64,000 nt of DNA, taken from contig OX485805.1 in the NCBI GenBank assembly GCA_950295325.1, positions 5,952,501-6,016,500 of the forward strand. Direction: 5' to 3'. The notes beneath the pieces were generated by a model. It was not told where the DNA came from and searched no databases. It saw only the letters and a program-made list of their open reading frames with translations. Shown here one piece after another: positions 45,740 through 58,156 of the stretch (its first letter is position 1; each line of letters opens with the position of its first letter). The position numbers and the translations under genes were made by a program. The stretch is from Polytrichum commune. Its lineage: Eukaryota > Streptophyta > Polytrichopsida > Polytrichales > Polytrichaceae.

Positions 45740-46860
45740 TTATATGGGTGAGGTGGTGTGGCCTCACCCACCCGAGGCCGAACGGCACGGCCTCCATGGG
45801 CTTTGGCCCATTGTGAGGCCATAGTTGCCTAGTATGGTTCGGGTTGTTGTAGTGTTGCTCCGGCGATGCGATGATCAACATAAGATTGGGCTTTCATGGA
45901 TGGAAGTCCACATCTAAGGATTGGTTACCGATTAAGGGGTGAGTCCCGAAAGTAAAGTAGGAGGGTTGGTTTCCCTCCTATAAACTATAAGGTCCGGGGT
46001 AGAACGAGCTAACCATTAGCATGGCGGAATGCGAAGGGTTAGCGCTCGTAACCTTTGCTAGAAATGAAAATTGGCAAGATTGTTAAGGGGGCTAGCAAGG
46101 GTTGCGACACAATCGGAGGTGGGAGCTAGGAGATATGGCAATTTGAGCGGGGCGTTGTCTAGGGACAACACCCTGGGACGGTAGTGACCTGGGAGCGGTG
46201 CCTGGGATTTCCAAGGCTAAAACAACCATAACTTTCTCAATACTTGCATGAATGGGGAAAGTAAGGGTTCCATTGGCATCTACGCAAAGATAAAATGTTG
46301 ATTGAGTGGTTCCTGATAGCATCAGAGATCATACAAAGAAGTTATGAAGGTTTGAAGTTGTTGGGGGCTTCCAACCCTAGCAACCAAAGGAAAATGTCTA
46401 CTGGGCCCCAATCCTTAGAAGAGAAACAAAAGGTTACTTGACAGTGGGGTAGGGACCCTGCCCAAAATCCTAGAGGCTATTATGGATGAGGCGGCGTGGC
46501 CGGCCGAACCCACCCAAGGTTGAATGGCATGGCCCCTACGGGCGTTGGCCCAACGTGGGGGCATAGTTGCCTAGTATGGTTCGAGTTGTTGTAGTGATGC
46601 TCCGGCAACGCGATGATCAATTAAAGGTTGGACTTCCATGGATGAAAGTCCATATCAAACCATTGGCTACCGACTAAGGGGAGAGTCCCGAATGCAAGTA
46701 TAGGAGAGTTGGTGACCCACCTATGAGCTTGGAGGTCCAAGGTATTGGGAGCTAACCATTCACATGGGTGGAATGTGAAGGGTTAGTGCTCGTGACCTTT
46801 GTTAGAATTAGGAAACGACAAAGATAATTAAGGGGAGCTATCAAGGATTGCGACACCGTA

Positions 46861-48300
46861 GCTCTTGACATCGTTCCCGTAGCCCTGTCTCGTTCCCACA
46901 GCGCTTCTCTCCTGCGGCAGTGGCTCCTGACTTAATTCTTCTCTCTCGCATTGTGCAATGTGAGTTGAGTGGCTCTACATATGTGGCTTTCTTCCACCGG
47001 CCGGTTCAAGGTTGTAAGAGCTATGAATGTGGATCTCAAATCTAGCATCTTCAAAATCCGTATATCATAAAATCAGTGATCATACAATTATGTAGTGTCC
47101 AAATGGAAGAGAACCACACCGACATGTGCAATTAGATTGCCCCACACTAATTTATTGACATTCCACACTATTTCAAATATCCATAACCACGACTACAAAA
47201 CACAAGAACCATTTGTAGACTGTATTCAGTAGTTACTACACAAATGGATTTACTGATAAGTTTGTTTGACTCAAGATAATCACATGGGCAAAGAGGCAAG
47301 CTATTCACGAAGACAACCTAATTGCACACACCAGGTTTACTAGGAAGACCACATGATCCGCATGGTAGTGCATCCCTGTGATGCAAAAAGCTGATGAAAT
47401 GAGAGATGATCAACTCGACCTTAGTTTTGATGATGGATACTCCAGAATCCGGGTGAAATGAGGGTGGAGCCCAAAGAAAGTGAATATTAGGATTAAACAA
47501 TAGGATTTTATATGGACGTGTTCACGTTCCCCCCCCCCCCCCCCAAAAGCTAGCTACATAGATTTCAATGCCTGCCTATCGATAAAGTTGAGAAGGTGGA
47601 CTATGAATAGAAATTGTACTTTGAAGGTGGATTATTAATAGAATTTGCACTTTGAAGCTTCGGAGCTTGCTGATGCTTATAGTAGGCACCGTGTCACAGT
47701 GTGAAGATTCTTTTGTAACACAAGTGAGTGCTAAAACTTGGACACATCCGAGTCAAACCTTGAGATTAATTGGAACTTGGAAGGGTGTGTAGAGTTAGCG
47801 AGGAGCTGGGACACACTAAGTTAACCACTAATTAACACTCATGAAAAATATACACCATAATGCCATTAAATATCTCACGTACCTAGTCCTTAACAAAAGA
47901 AAACTAGAAAACAAACAAGCTACTGTCACACCCCCTTAAACAAAGGAATAAAAACGTAACACCAGAGCCCACCTCCCAGAGAGGCATAAAACCTCATACT
48001 ACAACACGGTCCGTTGTGTTAAGTATTTGGATAACAAGCTCACATTCACGCTGGTATCATGTACGGGCGTTTCTTTTTCTTTTCTTTTCTTAACCACTAA
48101 TTAAGACCCTTAAAGCAACGTAGCCTTGTGAGTGTCGTCACTTCCAAACCCACAGGCAATCCTGACTGTTGGCTTGGATCAGGAATTGTCTCATCCATAA
48201 CTACATTGGTTATCCCAATTAGGGCGTGTTACTATTCGGAGTTACGCAATGCTTCTAAGTATTCAATGAGAATGGGATATTCCACTAGGCAAAGTCATTT
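46861..48300. other. Intergenic, no gene
   Basis: No coding frame. A C16 homopolymer lies at 47529-47544. A short relative of 26765-26840 is at 47281-47350. Confidence 0.4.
47529..47544. repeat. C16 homopolymer
   Basis: Sixteen consecutive C; length uncertain in any sequencing technology. Confidence 0.8.
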
Positions 48301-48557
48301 ATCGCTATATTCGTTAATTGGAAACTTTTTCATGATTTGGAGACTAATCAAGGACTTGAAGTCCGATATCATGTTTAGTGCATATTTTGATTATGATATA
48401 GATACTTATTATATTTAGAAATATATATACTCCTCATGCATGAATATGTAGAAAGTTCATTACCAATGTTCCCCACATTCACAGTACTGCATCCCAAACT
48501 ATGAGTAAAGTTTATTTTGAGACTTTCCAAAGTCTCCAATTAACGAATATAGTGATA
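48301..48557. repeat. Inverted repeat, possible MITE core
   Basis: Arms 48301-48326 and 48532-48557 pair almost perfectly (ATCGCTATATTCGTTAATTG against its complement), separated by about 205 bp. Weaker pairing continues outward. Confidence 0.55.
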
Positions 48558-49081
48558 TTTATGTTGTGTAATGTCCAAACAATTTTTTGAACTTCCATCG
48601 TTATCAGTTAAACTTCCGAGTAAGATGTTATTGTACTACATAACTCCCAATAATAACAGACACCAGTTAGAATAATCAGTGCAGTAATTGCTAATCATAA
48701 AGATTGTCATTTCAATTTTATTGAAATGTATTTCATCGTATACTAAAATAAACATCTTTATTCCATGTAAGACTTGATCACATGTTCCGGGTTTTCAACT
48801 AGGTTTATTAATATTGAACCTATAAGAATGATGAACAGAGTCTAGCCACATACTCCACTACTCTGAAAGAATACATGCAAATCTACCAATTTGATAGATT
48901 TGTATGTTTTCATTGGCGTAGGAATTGCATATGTTATAAAGTTAAATAAGATTCAAGAAATTTTCAATGGCATGGTGAAAAAATGCATCGGGTGGTATGG
49001 TCTGCGAAAACTAGGTTTATCCACTCTTGAAAATTGTTTTGGGTCAATTCTAGTTGATTTTATTTCCAAACTTCAATGCAA

Positions 49082-49232
49082 GCACATAACATTATTCAGA
49101 TCCATAGCTGTGTTATGTGGGACTGACAATATTCTGCAAAATATTCCCCACATTCAGATTGAATATGGAGAATATTTTGCAGAATATTGTCAGTCCCACA
49201 TAACACTGTTATGGATCTGAATGATGTTATGC
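49082..49232. repeat. Near-perfect hairpin with 75-nt arms
   Basis: Left arm 49082-49155 and right arm 49161-49232 are about 90% complementary around a 5-nt loop (AGATT). The inner 45 bp are almost perfect. It could be a young MITE, or a transcript of it could be a small-RNA precursor. Confidence 0.8.
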
Positions 49233-49967
49233 AAACTCATTATTTAACAGAGGCAAACCACAGCATTATCTCTAATGAGCTGCTGGATGTAACTCAGGTC
49301 CTGCTTAATATTTTCGACTACACTTGTCATCCATCACATTTGCCTTACATCACCTCTCTGCCCCAATATCTAGAATTGGAGTAGATGTGTCCCTTTCACC
49401 AGTGCTACCATCTACACCTTTCGTAGATAGTAGATGACAGGTGACGAACTTGATGACCCCTGATGAACACATGCTTATTGCTCGAGAAACACGCTTGACA
49501 TTCTACGAGCTTGACTGCTTTTTATTTTGAGCGACTCGTGCACTGAAGGTTCACGAGCAAGTGCAGTTTCTCTTCCTCCGGACTTCGAAGTGAGTAAAGG
49601 TCGATAGGACCTGCAGAATTTTCTTCAGATTGACCTCCGCGAAATCGAGAATTGTAGCAGACATCGCTGAGATAGGATAATTAGTGAAGGCACGCAGTTT
49701 CTTTGATTCCGTGCATGATGCGTTCAGAAATCTGTCCTTCGTACAAGGCGCCACAGCGAATTATTGTTGCTGATCAGCACATAAATCCTGCTGTTGCGAC
49801 CAGCTGCGGTGTCACCATGGATCAGGAGTACACAGGAACTAAAGGTTCTGATTCTCAAAGGCGCCAGACGTAGTGTAGATTTGGAATTTAAGAGACGTAG
49901 CTGGCTCTGAGCTTTCGGCATGCAGGACGATTGGATTTATCTTTTCAGTGCAAGAGGTGAGAACAAA
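49233..49967. other. Upstream region of the receptor kinase
   Basis: No other gene visible. It should contain the kinase promoter; no clear TATA box was identified. An upstream in-frame ATG at 49920 would add 16 residues before the signal peptide. Confidence 0.4.
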
Positions 49968-52585
49968 ATGGCTTTGCTCGCAGTGCTCGTGCTGGCGACA
50001 TGGCTGCCGGTGATGATGATGATATCCGGTGCAGCTGGTCAGTCGGTGGCGATGAGCAATATGACCCTGAGCTCCACACTACAGGCAAGCAAGAACCAGA
50101 GCTTGGTGTCTGCTGGTGGAGTTTTCGAGCTTGGATTTTATAGCGGAGTGCGTTACGGTTCGACTTCTACTGTTTACACACTTGCGATCTGGTACGCTCA
50201 GATAGCTCCTGTGAAGACAGTGGTCTGGATGGCAGACCGGTCCATGAACCTCAGCAGCAACGCCAATCTAACATTGTCGAATCAAGGAGAGCTTCAAGTA
50301 AACGATGGCGGATCTGTTATCTGGACGTCCGGTACAATAGGAGTAAGTCAGAGGATTTTCATTTTAATTCGGCCTTTGTTCCGAGCCGTAGCCAGGAAGA
50401 AATTCTCTGGAAATGTCTCGCGTATTGACTGCAAGATTGATGGTTTATTTTATTCTTTTCTTTTTCTCTGTTTTGAAGCGGAGAACTGATGGTTAGGCTA
50501 TGGCTTTTGCAGCTGAATGTGACCCGGGCCATCCTGTTGGATACGGGGAACCTTGTCCTCCGGAACGCCAACAACAGTAGCGTGTGGCAGAGCTTTGACA
50601 GTCCTACAGACACTCTCTTGCCCGGCCAGGCGTTCAACGCATCCTCCAAAGTAACTCTTTATTCATGGCTGAAGCACACTGACTGGTCGGAGAGTAGATA
50701 CACGTTGAATTGGACAAGTGTTCATACACTCAATGCCACTTGGAACTCTCCTTACCCCTGGTCGAATGCAGTAGGCAAGGACTACTGGAGCTATTCGACA
50801 CCCTCGTTGTCCGCCGTTTTGACATCCAAAGGTTTGTTGCAGGCAACGAATGCCTTCGGTCTATCAGGCGTGATTGGAAACAGCTCCGACTACGGCTTAA
50901 GCAATCGACTGCGGCGAGTTACTTTCGACGTTGATGGCAACCTGCGTATGTACAGCTGGCTGGTAGGGACTTCAACAAACTGGAGTGCTGAGTGGGCAGC
51001 AATTTCCAACGTCTGTAGCATCTATGGATTATGCGGTCCTTTCTCAGTCTGCATAGGTAAGGGACAATGTTCCTGTCCTTCCGGATTTCGATTTGTTGAT
51101 CCAAACGACCCGAGTCAGGGCTGCACACGATTGCAACCTATAACTCTTTGCACCTTCGCCGACCAAACTCTGTCCGTTGTTGACTCTGTGGACTACCCTA
51201 ACGGTGGCGATTACGGGTACTACTTCGCGCCATTAAGTACATGCCTGGCACTGTGCGAGAGCTCCTGCTTCTGTCAAGCGGTTTCAGTGTCAACGTATCA
51301 GACAGGTGCGAATTACAGTTGCTGGCTCAAGAAGGATTATATCCTCAACGGTCGATACAACAACCAACGCACCACGTACATACGAATTGCACAGACCGCA
51401 CAGTCAAGGGGCCTCTCCAAAGTGCAGAAATTTGAACTTCTGGCGGGCACGCTAGGTTTGGCGGTCACCATTCTTGGAGCTTCATTGTGCACCATCGGAT
51501 GTTTCTTTGTCCGTCGAAGAGTTCGACTTCTTCGTTTGAGACAGCTGGAGAAAAAGTGGACCAACTCTTCCAGCACCGTTATACGGTTCACATACGATGA
51601 AATTGAACTCATGACCAGAAAGTTTGCGGAGGAAATCGGTAAAGGAGGTTCCGGATCCGTGTTTAAAGGAACTATAGGAGCCAAGGTGGTGGTGGCCGTG
51701 AAACGACTGGAGAAATTAAGCCCTGAGGAGACGGAATTCGTGAACGAGGTCGACATTATTGGACGCATTCACCACGCCAACTTGGTAGACCTCCATGGAT
51801 ACTGCTCCGAGGGTGCACACAGGGTACTCGTTTACGAGTACATGGACAGAGGCTCTCTTGACAACGTTCTTTTTCGAGCTCAGAAAGCCAAACTGCCTAT
51901 TCTCGAATGGAGGTCTCGATTCAAGATCGCTTTGGAGACAGCGAAGGGCCTCGCGTACCTGCACGAAGATGTTCGAGGCCAATGCATCATTCATTGTGAC
52001 ATCAAACCGGGAAACATCTTACTGAATTCTAGGTTGTCGTCCAAGGTGGCCGACTTCGGGTTGGCGCGAATCATGAACAAGGAGCAAACCCGCACCATGA
52101 CCATGCACATCCGGGGCACATGTGGTTATCTGGCACCGGAATGGACATCGGACCACATGGCCATCACCGCCAAAACCGACGTATACAGCTACGGAATGGT
52201 GTTGTTAGAGATCATCAGTGGCAGGAGAAACTTTAAAATACAAGACACGAATGTGGATGCCGCTGATTGGTACTTCCCTCTTTGGGCATTCTCGAAGGTT
52301 GAAACAGGGGCGTTCCTTGAAGTTGTGGATCCCTTGCTGAGCGGGATTGTGGATGGTCAGGAGGCCGAGAGAGCGTTGCAGGTTGCATTCTGGTGTATCA
52401 ACGACAAGCCTCATCTGCGGCCTTCCATGGTCAAGGTGGTGCAAATCCTGGAAGGCCATGTCCCTGTCGATCTGCCGGTGGCGCGACCTTTATTCTTAGA
52501 CGAAGGCTATGTTCGTTCTCAGCACAGCGGATCCCCAGATTTCACAACGTCGTCCACGGAGAAGCCCGAATATGACTCACTTTGA
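49968..52585 (+). CDS. G-type lectin S-receptor-like Ser/Thr kinase (two exons)
   Basis: Exon 1 is 49968-50342 and exon 2 is 50513-52585, giving 815 residues. A phase-0 intron (GTAAGT ... TTTTGCAG) splits the lectin domain. Order: signal peptide (1-24), bulb-type lectin domain (about 25-165, LLDTGNLVLRN and VWQSFDSPTDTLLPGQ), S-locus glycoprotein region, Cys-rich EGF-like CSCPSGF and PAN/apple segment (about 310-400), one membrane helix (432-457), then the kinase. Kinase motifs: GKGGSGSV loop (501-508), K522, catalytic HCDIKPGNILL with D621, DFG at 639-641, APE at 666-668. HCD in place of HRD makes it a non-RD kinase, a class often linked to immune or stress signalling. It acts at the plasma membrane; the ligand is unknown. 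Closest type: SD2-5-like. Confidence 0.93.
50343..50512 (+). other. Intron of the receptor kinase
   Basis: 170 bp; donor GTAAGT and acceptor TTTTGCAG, phase 0. Removing it joins ...SGTIG to LNVTRAILLD, restoring a continuous bulb-type lectin domain. Neither exon frame needs other correction. Confidence 0.88.
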
Positions 52586-54263
52586 AAACAACCTTCCAAC
52601 CAAGACATTGTTTGCTAGCTCCTCTCCTCCAACTTCGTAGAACGACAACGTGCGATTCGCACATTTCGGATCACAGGGATGCCATACCCGGTGCTGATAA
52701 ACATGTCGGACTTGTAATACACTATAGACATAGGGGCTAACAATTTCTACATTATTGCTAGAAACCATTTCTTTCCCTAACGCTGCATTGATTAGTTTGA
52801 ATTCTAAACTGTTGGCTCTTCTGTTGGAAACCTTATATTGTATGTACAATTATCCGAGTGCAGGAATGAAGATTTCGTGTAAATCCGATTGAATGAAGGA
52901 TTCATGGATACAGATTGAAAACTTGCTTTGAAGTGAGTCTGAGATACTGCAATAGGTTTGCAAAGCGACAGATGAGCAGGGTTGTATTTGTACTTCTTTA
53001 CTTTCATTATTTGAGATTGATCTTTTGAAATGCTGTGCCCACTGAAAATTGCCACTGCATGATGAGAACGATGCCTATTTCCAGAGCACCCAACCCACAG
53101 AGTGTGCCTTAAAATCAGAAACTCGTACTCTGCGCAAAGAATTCAAGCGCCTTGCAAATCTATGAGTGTCTTCTGGATTCTGGAAGTTTGTGCCAGTCAT
53201 TTAATATAGACTATGTCTTCAATCCTTAGGGTGTCAATGGTAGCAAGTGGTGCTGGTGGAATTCCAATTCTCGTAGACAAACAATCGATTGGCGAAACTG
53301 CATACAGAGTTCGAACACTTCAAAAAAAAATCGTTTTGTGGACGTAATGAACCAGATCTCATTGACAAGATGTCCGAGCATTTAAGACATAGCGCTGTCC
53401 AAGGTCTTGTAACTTCCATCAGGAGTCTTTGTAATCTTTGAGCACAATCCTCTACATTAACATCCATGTGCTTTAAGTTTCAACATTAGTGTTACAAAAA
53501 GGATATGAAACCACGACTCTTTCTTAGGAATTCTATTAGTATTTCTCATTTGGGTGACCTCATTTCGGCGTTGCGAAGCGCAAGGCACTAGCTTGTGTTA
53601 GAAGTATTCCAACAATAAGCGCATTAAATCGTACATAAAGTGACCGGCACCCCAAACCTTGCAAGTGAATTAAAATGGTTTCAGCACTTTCTGGATTCAA
53701 TGACCAAATTATACTACAAATTACTGAATGGGAACAAGAAAGAATTCTGGAAGCACACAGAGTTGCCAAGCAAAATATTTGAGCAGAAATCGAACTCCAG
53801 GTGTGTATCGGGAGATATAATTAATACAGTATGTGGTTGAGGTCTATGTTTGCTGACCTTATTGTCCTCCATAGCCACGCTAATACCTATTGACGCAACA
53901 AGTTTCAGTGCGAGTTCCTCTATGGTATGCATTGAAATATTGTTGCCGACCACTTGTGCCTCTCACCTAAAATCAGACGATTGCAACTTGCTGAGGTCAA
54001 ACTTAATGAAGTGATGCACGTCCGTGTCCCCTTCAGACAACACAGCAGATGGTTGACGTTCTGTGTATCGCAACTTCAGATGCCAAGTTTGTTACCATCA
54101 CTGTAAGACGGCCTTCATCAAACAAAGAAACAGATCCAAACATCGCGTGCCACGATTCGCAGCATACACCCTGGATAGAATCGGATAGGTCAGTTCTGCT
54201 AGGACTTGTATCAAGAATATTTCAACAGTCAACTTCTCCTGCTTCAGCGATTGACTAAATAAG
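52586..54263. other. Kinase 3' region and edge of the right U1 cluster
   Basis: No gene recognised. Presumed 3' UTR just after 52585. From about 53900 the DNA becomes U1-array-like spacer. Confidence 0.4.
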
Positions 54264-54306
54264 GGCCGGGCAAACACGAGCAGCCTCCGCTGTCGCAAAT
54301 TATGCA
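54264..54306 (-). pseudogene. U1 snRNA 3'-end fragment
   Basis: The minus strand reads ATAATTTGCGACAGCGGAGG followed by GCTGCTCGTGTTTGCCCGGCC, the Sm site and stem-loop IV of U1 with several changes. The 5' two-thirds of the gene are missing. Confidence 0.7.
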
Positions 54307-54401
54307 GAGTTCTAAGCCCTCAACTCTAAACGCCTTAATCCGTCATCCCATTTCAGGTGGCTTCGTTACCAGACTTTTCTCCGATTTCCAAGATTGCTCG
54401 G

Positions 54402-54560
54402 GTAGAGGCCGCACGAACGCGAGCCCCTGCTGTCACAAATTATGACGTGTATGCCTCCCGTGGGAAGATACTAGAGTCACCCGGCCCGAAGTGCAATGGG
54501 GCAAATCCCTCTAGGCCGTCCACCTTTAGGTTCATGGATACACCCCGCCCAGGTAAGTGC
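54402..54560 (-). ncRNA. U1: U1 snRNA (copy 6)
   Basis: Intact ACTTACCTGGGCGGGG, U1A loop ATTGCACTTCGG and Sm site ATAATTTGTGA. The 70K loop reads GAACCTAAAGG, not GATC-type, and stem-loop IV has CAGGGGC / GTGCGG changes. Length equals the other copies. Possibly a weaker or variant gene. Confidence 0.85.
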
Positions 54561-54613
54561 GTTCTATGTCTTCTAACTCGCTAGTTGAATGCCCCTGCCA
54601 TTCAAACCAACCA

Positions 54614-54629
54614 CAATCCGAATGGGATA
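54614..54629 (-). promoter_or_regulatory. U1 upstream sequence element (copy 6)
   Basis: The minus strand reads TATCCCATTCGGATTG, exactly 55 nt before ACTTACC. Confidence 0.75.
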
Positions 54630-55495
54630 AATAAGAACAGCACATCTTTCTGCACATGATTCCGACCTTTCAATCCTTCGTTCATCTTGGCATCCTCAAA
54701 GTTGCGGTTGGACTTGTGTTGTAAGCTTCAAGAATTTGACAACATTGACTATATGTGCAAGTACCTAGAAACCAAAACACGAGTCCTTCTGGGTCTTCCA
54801 TAACATGCGAACTTCATTTCTGAAACAAATTAAGAGGAATCCTGCCCGAATGAAATGTAAATTAGCACAATCTTGGTGCAAGAACTGTAAACTGGTACAA
54901 GAGACTCCTATGATGAGAATCGAAAAGCAATGATATCACAACTCCTTTCTTGCTGGAAATCTTGATGAAAACACAAACTCTGCACAATCAACTCTGCATG
55001 TCTTTGACAGAGAGGCTAATGGTGGCCTTTCTACAGTACATCCCTAAGAGAACACGGTCTGGGGAATTAGTGTTACTGTCCAGTTTCTAACAGTTGATTT
55101 CCATAATTTGAGTGGAAGATGAAACTCTAAACAGAGCAATAACTGCACTAATTCCCTTCTTGCACAGTTCAAAGAAGTAAGACGTGCTTAAATGAACACC
55201 TAACATCCACAAACTCTAGAATAGAATAAAATTGCATACAAGGAATACATGTATGGAAATAACAGCCTTTGAGATGAGAGCAGGTGAGGATTTGGACCAC
55301 ATTGAGTTGCCTATTATCTAGAATAGTTTCGTAGCATCAATTCTAGATTTTGTAGCATTATCTCGAGTTAAGGGCGCACCAATATGCTTTGATGAGAACT
55401 TACATCACCACACACAGATATCATACTACGGGTGATCAAAAACTTTGTTTCGTACCTAAAATTTTAAAAATAGTCCGATTTCTAAGATTACTCAT

Positions 55496-55654
55496 GTGAA
55501 GGCCGCGCGAACGCGAGCCCCCGCTGCCACAAATTATGACGTGTATGCCTCCCCTAGGAAGATACTAGAGTCATACGGCCCGAAGTGCAATGGGGCAAGC
55601 TCCTCTAGGCCATCCACATTGAGGATCATGGATACACCCCGCCCAGGTAAGTGA
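55496..55654 (-). ncRNA. U1: U1 snRNA (copy 7)
   Basis: ACTTACCTGGGCGGGG, U1A loop ATTGCACTTCGG, Sm site ATAATTTGTGG and a perfect stem-loop IV. The 70K loop is GATCCTCAATG, and TATGAC replaces GGTGAC near stem-loop II/III. Same length as the others. Confidence 0.88.
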
Positions 55655-55707
55655 CTCTGGAGTCTTCGCGCTCGCTACTTGAATGCCACTGCCATTCACA
55701 ACAAGTA

Positions 55708-55723
55708 CAATCCGAGTGGGATA
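55708..55723 (-). promoter_or_regulatory. U1 upstream sequence element (copy 7)
   Basis: The minus strand reads TATCCCACTCGGATTG, 55 nt before ACTTACC. TCCCAC is closer to the angiosperm element than in the left cluster. Confidence 0.75.
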
Positions 55724-56134
55724 AACAAGAACAGCACGCCTCTTCTGCACTTGATTTCAGCTCTTACAATTCTTTGTTCAACTCGGTAGCTTCAGGTTTG
55801 CGGGGAATTTAGTATGCAATCTTTAAGAATTTGACACCATTGACCATTTATGTAGGTCAGATATTTCTTTGCAGTACCTAGGAACCGGATCATCCTTCTG
55901 AAGTCTTCCCTAAATCTCAGTTAAAGGTCGGGGTGTCTCCTAGGCGTCCAAAATTATACGGAGTTATACTCTGTCACTTTAGAGACCATAGGTGTCATAA
56001 CCTTGCACCCAGCACATGATGTTTTCCATTCAAATCACCACGGGCGCAAATCTCTGAAATTCTGGTAAGCGGGTATATTTGCCTTATTTTGCACATCCTT
56101 CGAGGCCTCCTCTCCGATTTTTACGATTGCCTTA

Positions 56135-56293
56135 GTGAGGGCCGCGCGAACGCGAGCCCCCGCTGCCACAAATCATGACGTGTATGCCTCCCGTAGGAAG
56201 ATACTAGAGTCGCCCGGCCCGAAGTGCAATGGGGCAGGCCCCTCTAGGCCATCCACCTTCAAGATCATGGATACACCCCGCCCAGGTAAGTAA
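56135..56293 (-). ncRNA. U1: U1 snRNA (copy 8)
   Basis: TTACTTACCTGGGCGGGG, 70K loop GATCTTGAAGG (closest to the usual plant loop), U1A loop ATTGCACTTCGG and intact stem-loop IV. The Sm site reads ATGATTTGTGG. Same length as the others. Confidence 0.9.
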
Positions 56294-56346
56294 ATTCAAT
56301 GTATTCCCGATCTCTACTTGAATGCCACTGCCGTTCACTACAACCG

Positions 56347-56362
56347 CAATCCGAATGGGATA
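56347..56362 (-). promoter_or_regulatory. U1 upstream sequence element (copy 8)
   Basis: The minus strand reads TATCCCATTCGGATTG, 55 nt before ACTTACC. Confidence 0.75.
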
Positions 56363-58156
56363 GATAGTCAAGCCACATGAAGGCTAGGTATCTACCTAAA
56401 TCCAAACATTTCCATCCCTTCTACTCTATCTCCAAGGCCATCTTCAGAGTGAAGTGGAGGTTCGGTCCTCCAATTTTTGAGAGTTTGTAAGTCTTTGACA
56501 TCTTGTTCAAGTCATTAGGCTTTTTCTGTAATATATCATCACAACCTTATGCAGTGTGCACAATGCACCCATTGAGACACCAAAACTTGATTTCCCTTTA
56601 AGGAACAACTTGACAGCTATCCCCGATTTGAATTGCGGCAAGAATGAGAATTAGGTGAAAGAGATCATGCATGCCTCCAGACCTTCAATTGCTTATACTT
56701 CATCTTGGTCATCTCTAGAGTTAGGTTGAGGTTTGGTCCTGAAATTCTCGAGAATTTGGAAATCCTTGACATCTTGTGCAAGTCAGTAAAGTTTCTTGCT
56801 GTATAATCCATGGCAGCGTTCTAAACAATTTGCCCCTCGTCACTCCAACATGTGATTTCCCTGTATGAAACCGCGTAACATCTATCCGGAATCTGAATTG
56901 CTGCAAAAATGAGCAGGTAAGAAGAATCATGCCTACTCTCCTTATATACTCGGTAGTGATCATGTATGCTTGGATACTGATCTTGAAGTACTTCTATCAG
57001 AATCATGTGGAAGCAATGCCGTCACAATTGCTTTCTAGCTGGCTGAACATTTTAATGGAAACTCACAATCTCTAGACAATTTCTTTGACAAGTCGCACAG
57101 TAATTGGTGGCCCTTGTGTGGTGCTCGATTCCACAAAACATCATTTTCTGGTGTTTCTCGTTCCAGTACTGTATACATTATCCAATTCTCGAGAATTTGG
57201 AAGTCTTGACTTTTGTGCAAGGCAATAAGGTCTCTTGATATAGAAACGTAGAATTCTGCATCATTCGCCCCTTTAGGTTCCACAACGTGACAGCTATCCC
57301 GGACTCGAATTGCGGGAAGAAAGAAAAGTAGGCAAAGAAGATCATGCCAGCTCTCCTTATACCTAGACATCCTCGTATATAGGCAATGATGTCGCAATTG
57401 CTTTCTTGCTGAATAATTTCATAAAATTCACAAATAATTTCCACTAATGACTCTGCGAGTCTGCATCTCTTTGACAAGTCACTTTTCTGGTGTTTCTCTA
57501 TCCATATAAGTTGGAAGCTCAAATTCTGAACAAAGCAATAACACCACTGACACCAGCTTCAAAAAAGTCATGTAGACATTCTCCAGCTTTACACAATTCC
57601 AGACCATGTCATCTGAATATGGAAGTGAATCGGGTACCTGAAGATGAGAAGAACAGATATTCACAACAACTCCACCAAATACAAGTAAATGCAAAACAAT
57701 TTACAGAAAGCTGCTACGAACACAGTGATGCTGCATAATTTGGTATACATAGAAGCTTTAGTGAGGGGGTTGCGAATGTTTCTGAAGCATTATCAAATTG
57801 CCTGTGAAGCGGAAAACCTTCACATGAGCAGGTGACACTTCCATCTGTAAGCAACTCTAAACTGTGATCATCATCACATGAACACGTTCGTAATATAGTT
57901 TCTCCTCCTGTCTAAATAACTACCGCTGTAGGCAGGTACGTATGCCACAAAACTTATCTCTGAACTAATCTTTTTAGCAGCAGAACGACTAGCGGCAGCA
58001 ACATAACCAATGCTAGAATCTGAAGCACTATCAAGAAGGCAGAACGAGAAGCTTAGACCTATACAGATGACGACAAGACAATTCTCATCCTGATTCAGCT
58101 CTAGCGCTTCACACAAACACGTCCACATTATCATTTGAAGCGTTCGTAAAAACTGT
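56363..58156 (-). repeat. U1-array spacer, inverted relative of the left cluster
   Basis: Noncoding. It contains inverted versions of left-cluster spacer blocks, for example TTGCTTTCTTGCTG (57396), GAATTTGGAAGTCTTGA (57193) and GTTGCGAATGTTTCTGAAGCATTATCA (about 57770). No intact U1 is present, so units have been lost or decayed. Confidence 0.6.

Larger units (their letters stand above)
44260..46860 (+). repeat. Two tandem units of about 750 bp, the first split by an insertion
   Basis: Unit 1 is 44260-44635 plus 45743-46107; unit 2 is 46108-46860. Shared blocks in order: ATATGGCAATTTGAG-like, GTCCATTGGCATCTACG-like, GTGGGGTAGGG, ATAGTTGCCTAGTATGGTTC, AGCTAACCATT. It looks like retrotransposon-derived (LTR-type) sequence. 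The intervening 1.1 kb at 44636-45739 is a later MITE insertion. Confidence 0.75.

Noticed and set aside
54307-54360. Completion of the truncated U1 copy at 54264-54306
   Set aside because: The following bases do not match the U1 middle or 5' end, so only the 3' fragment is annotated.
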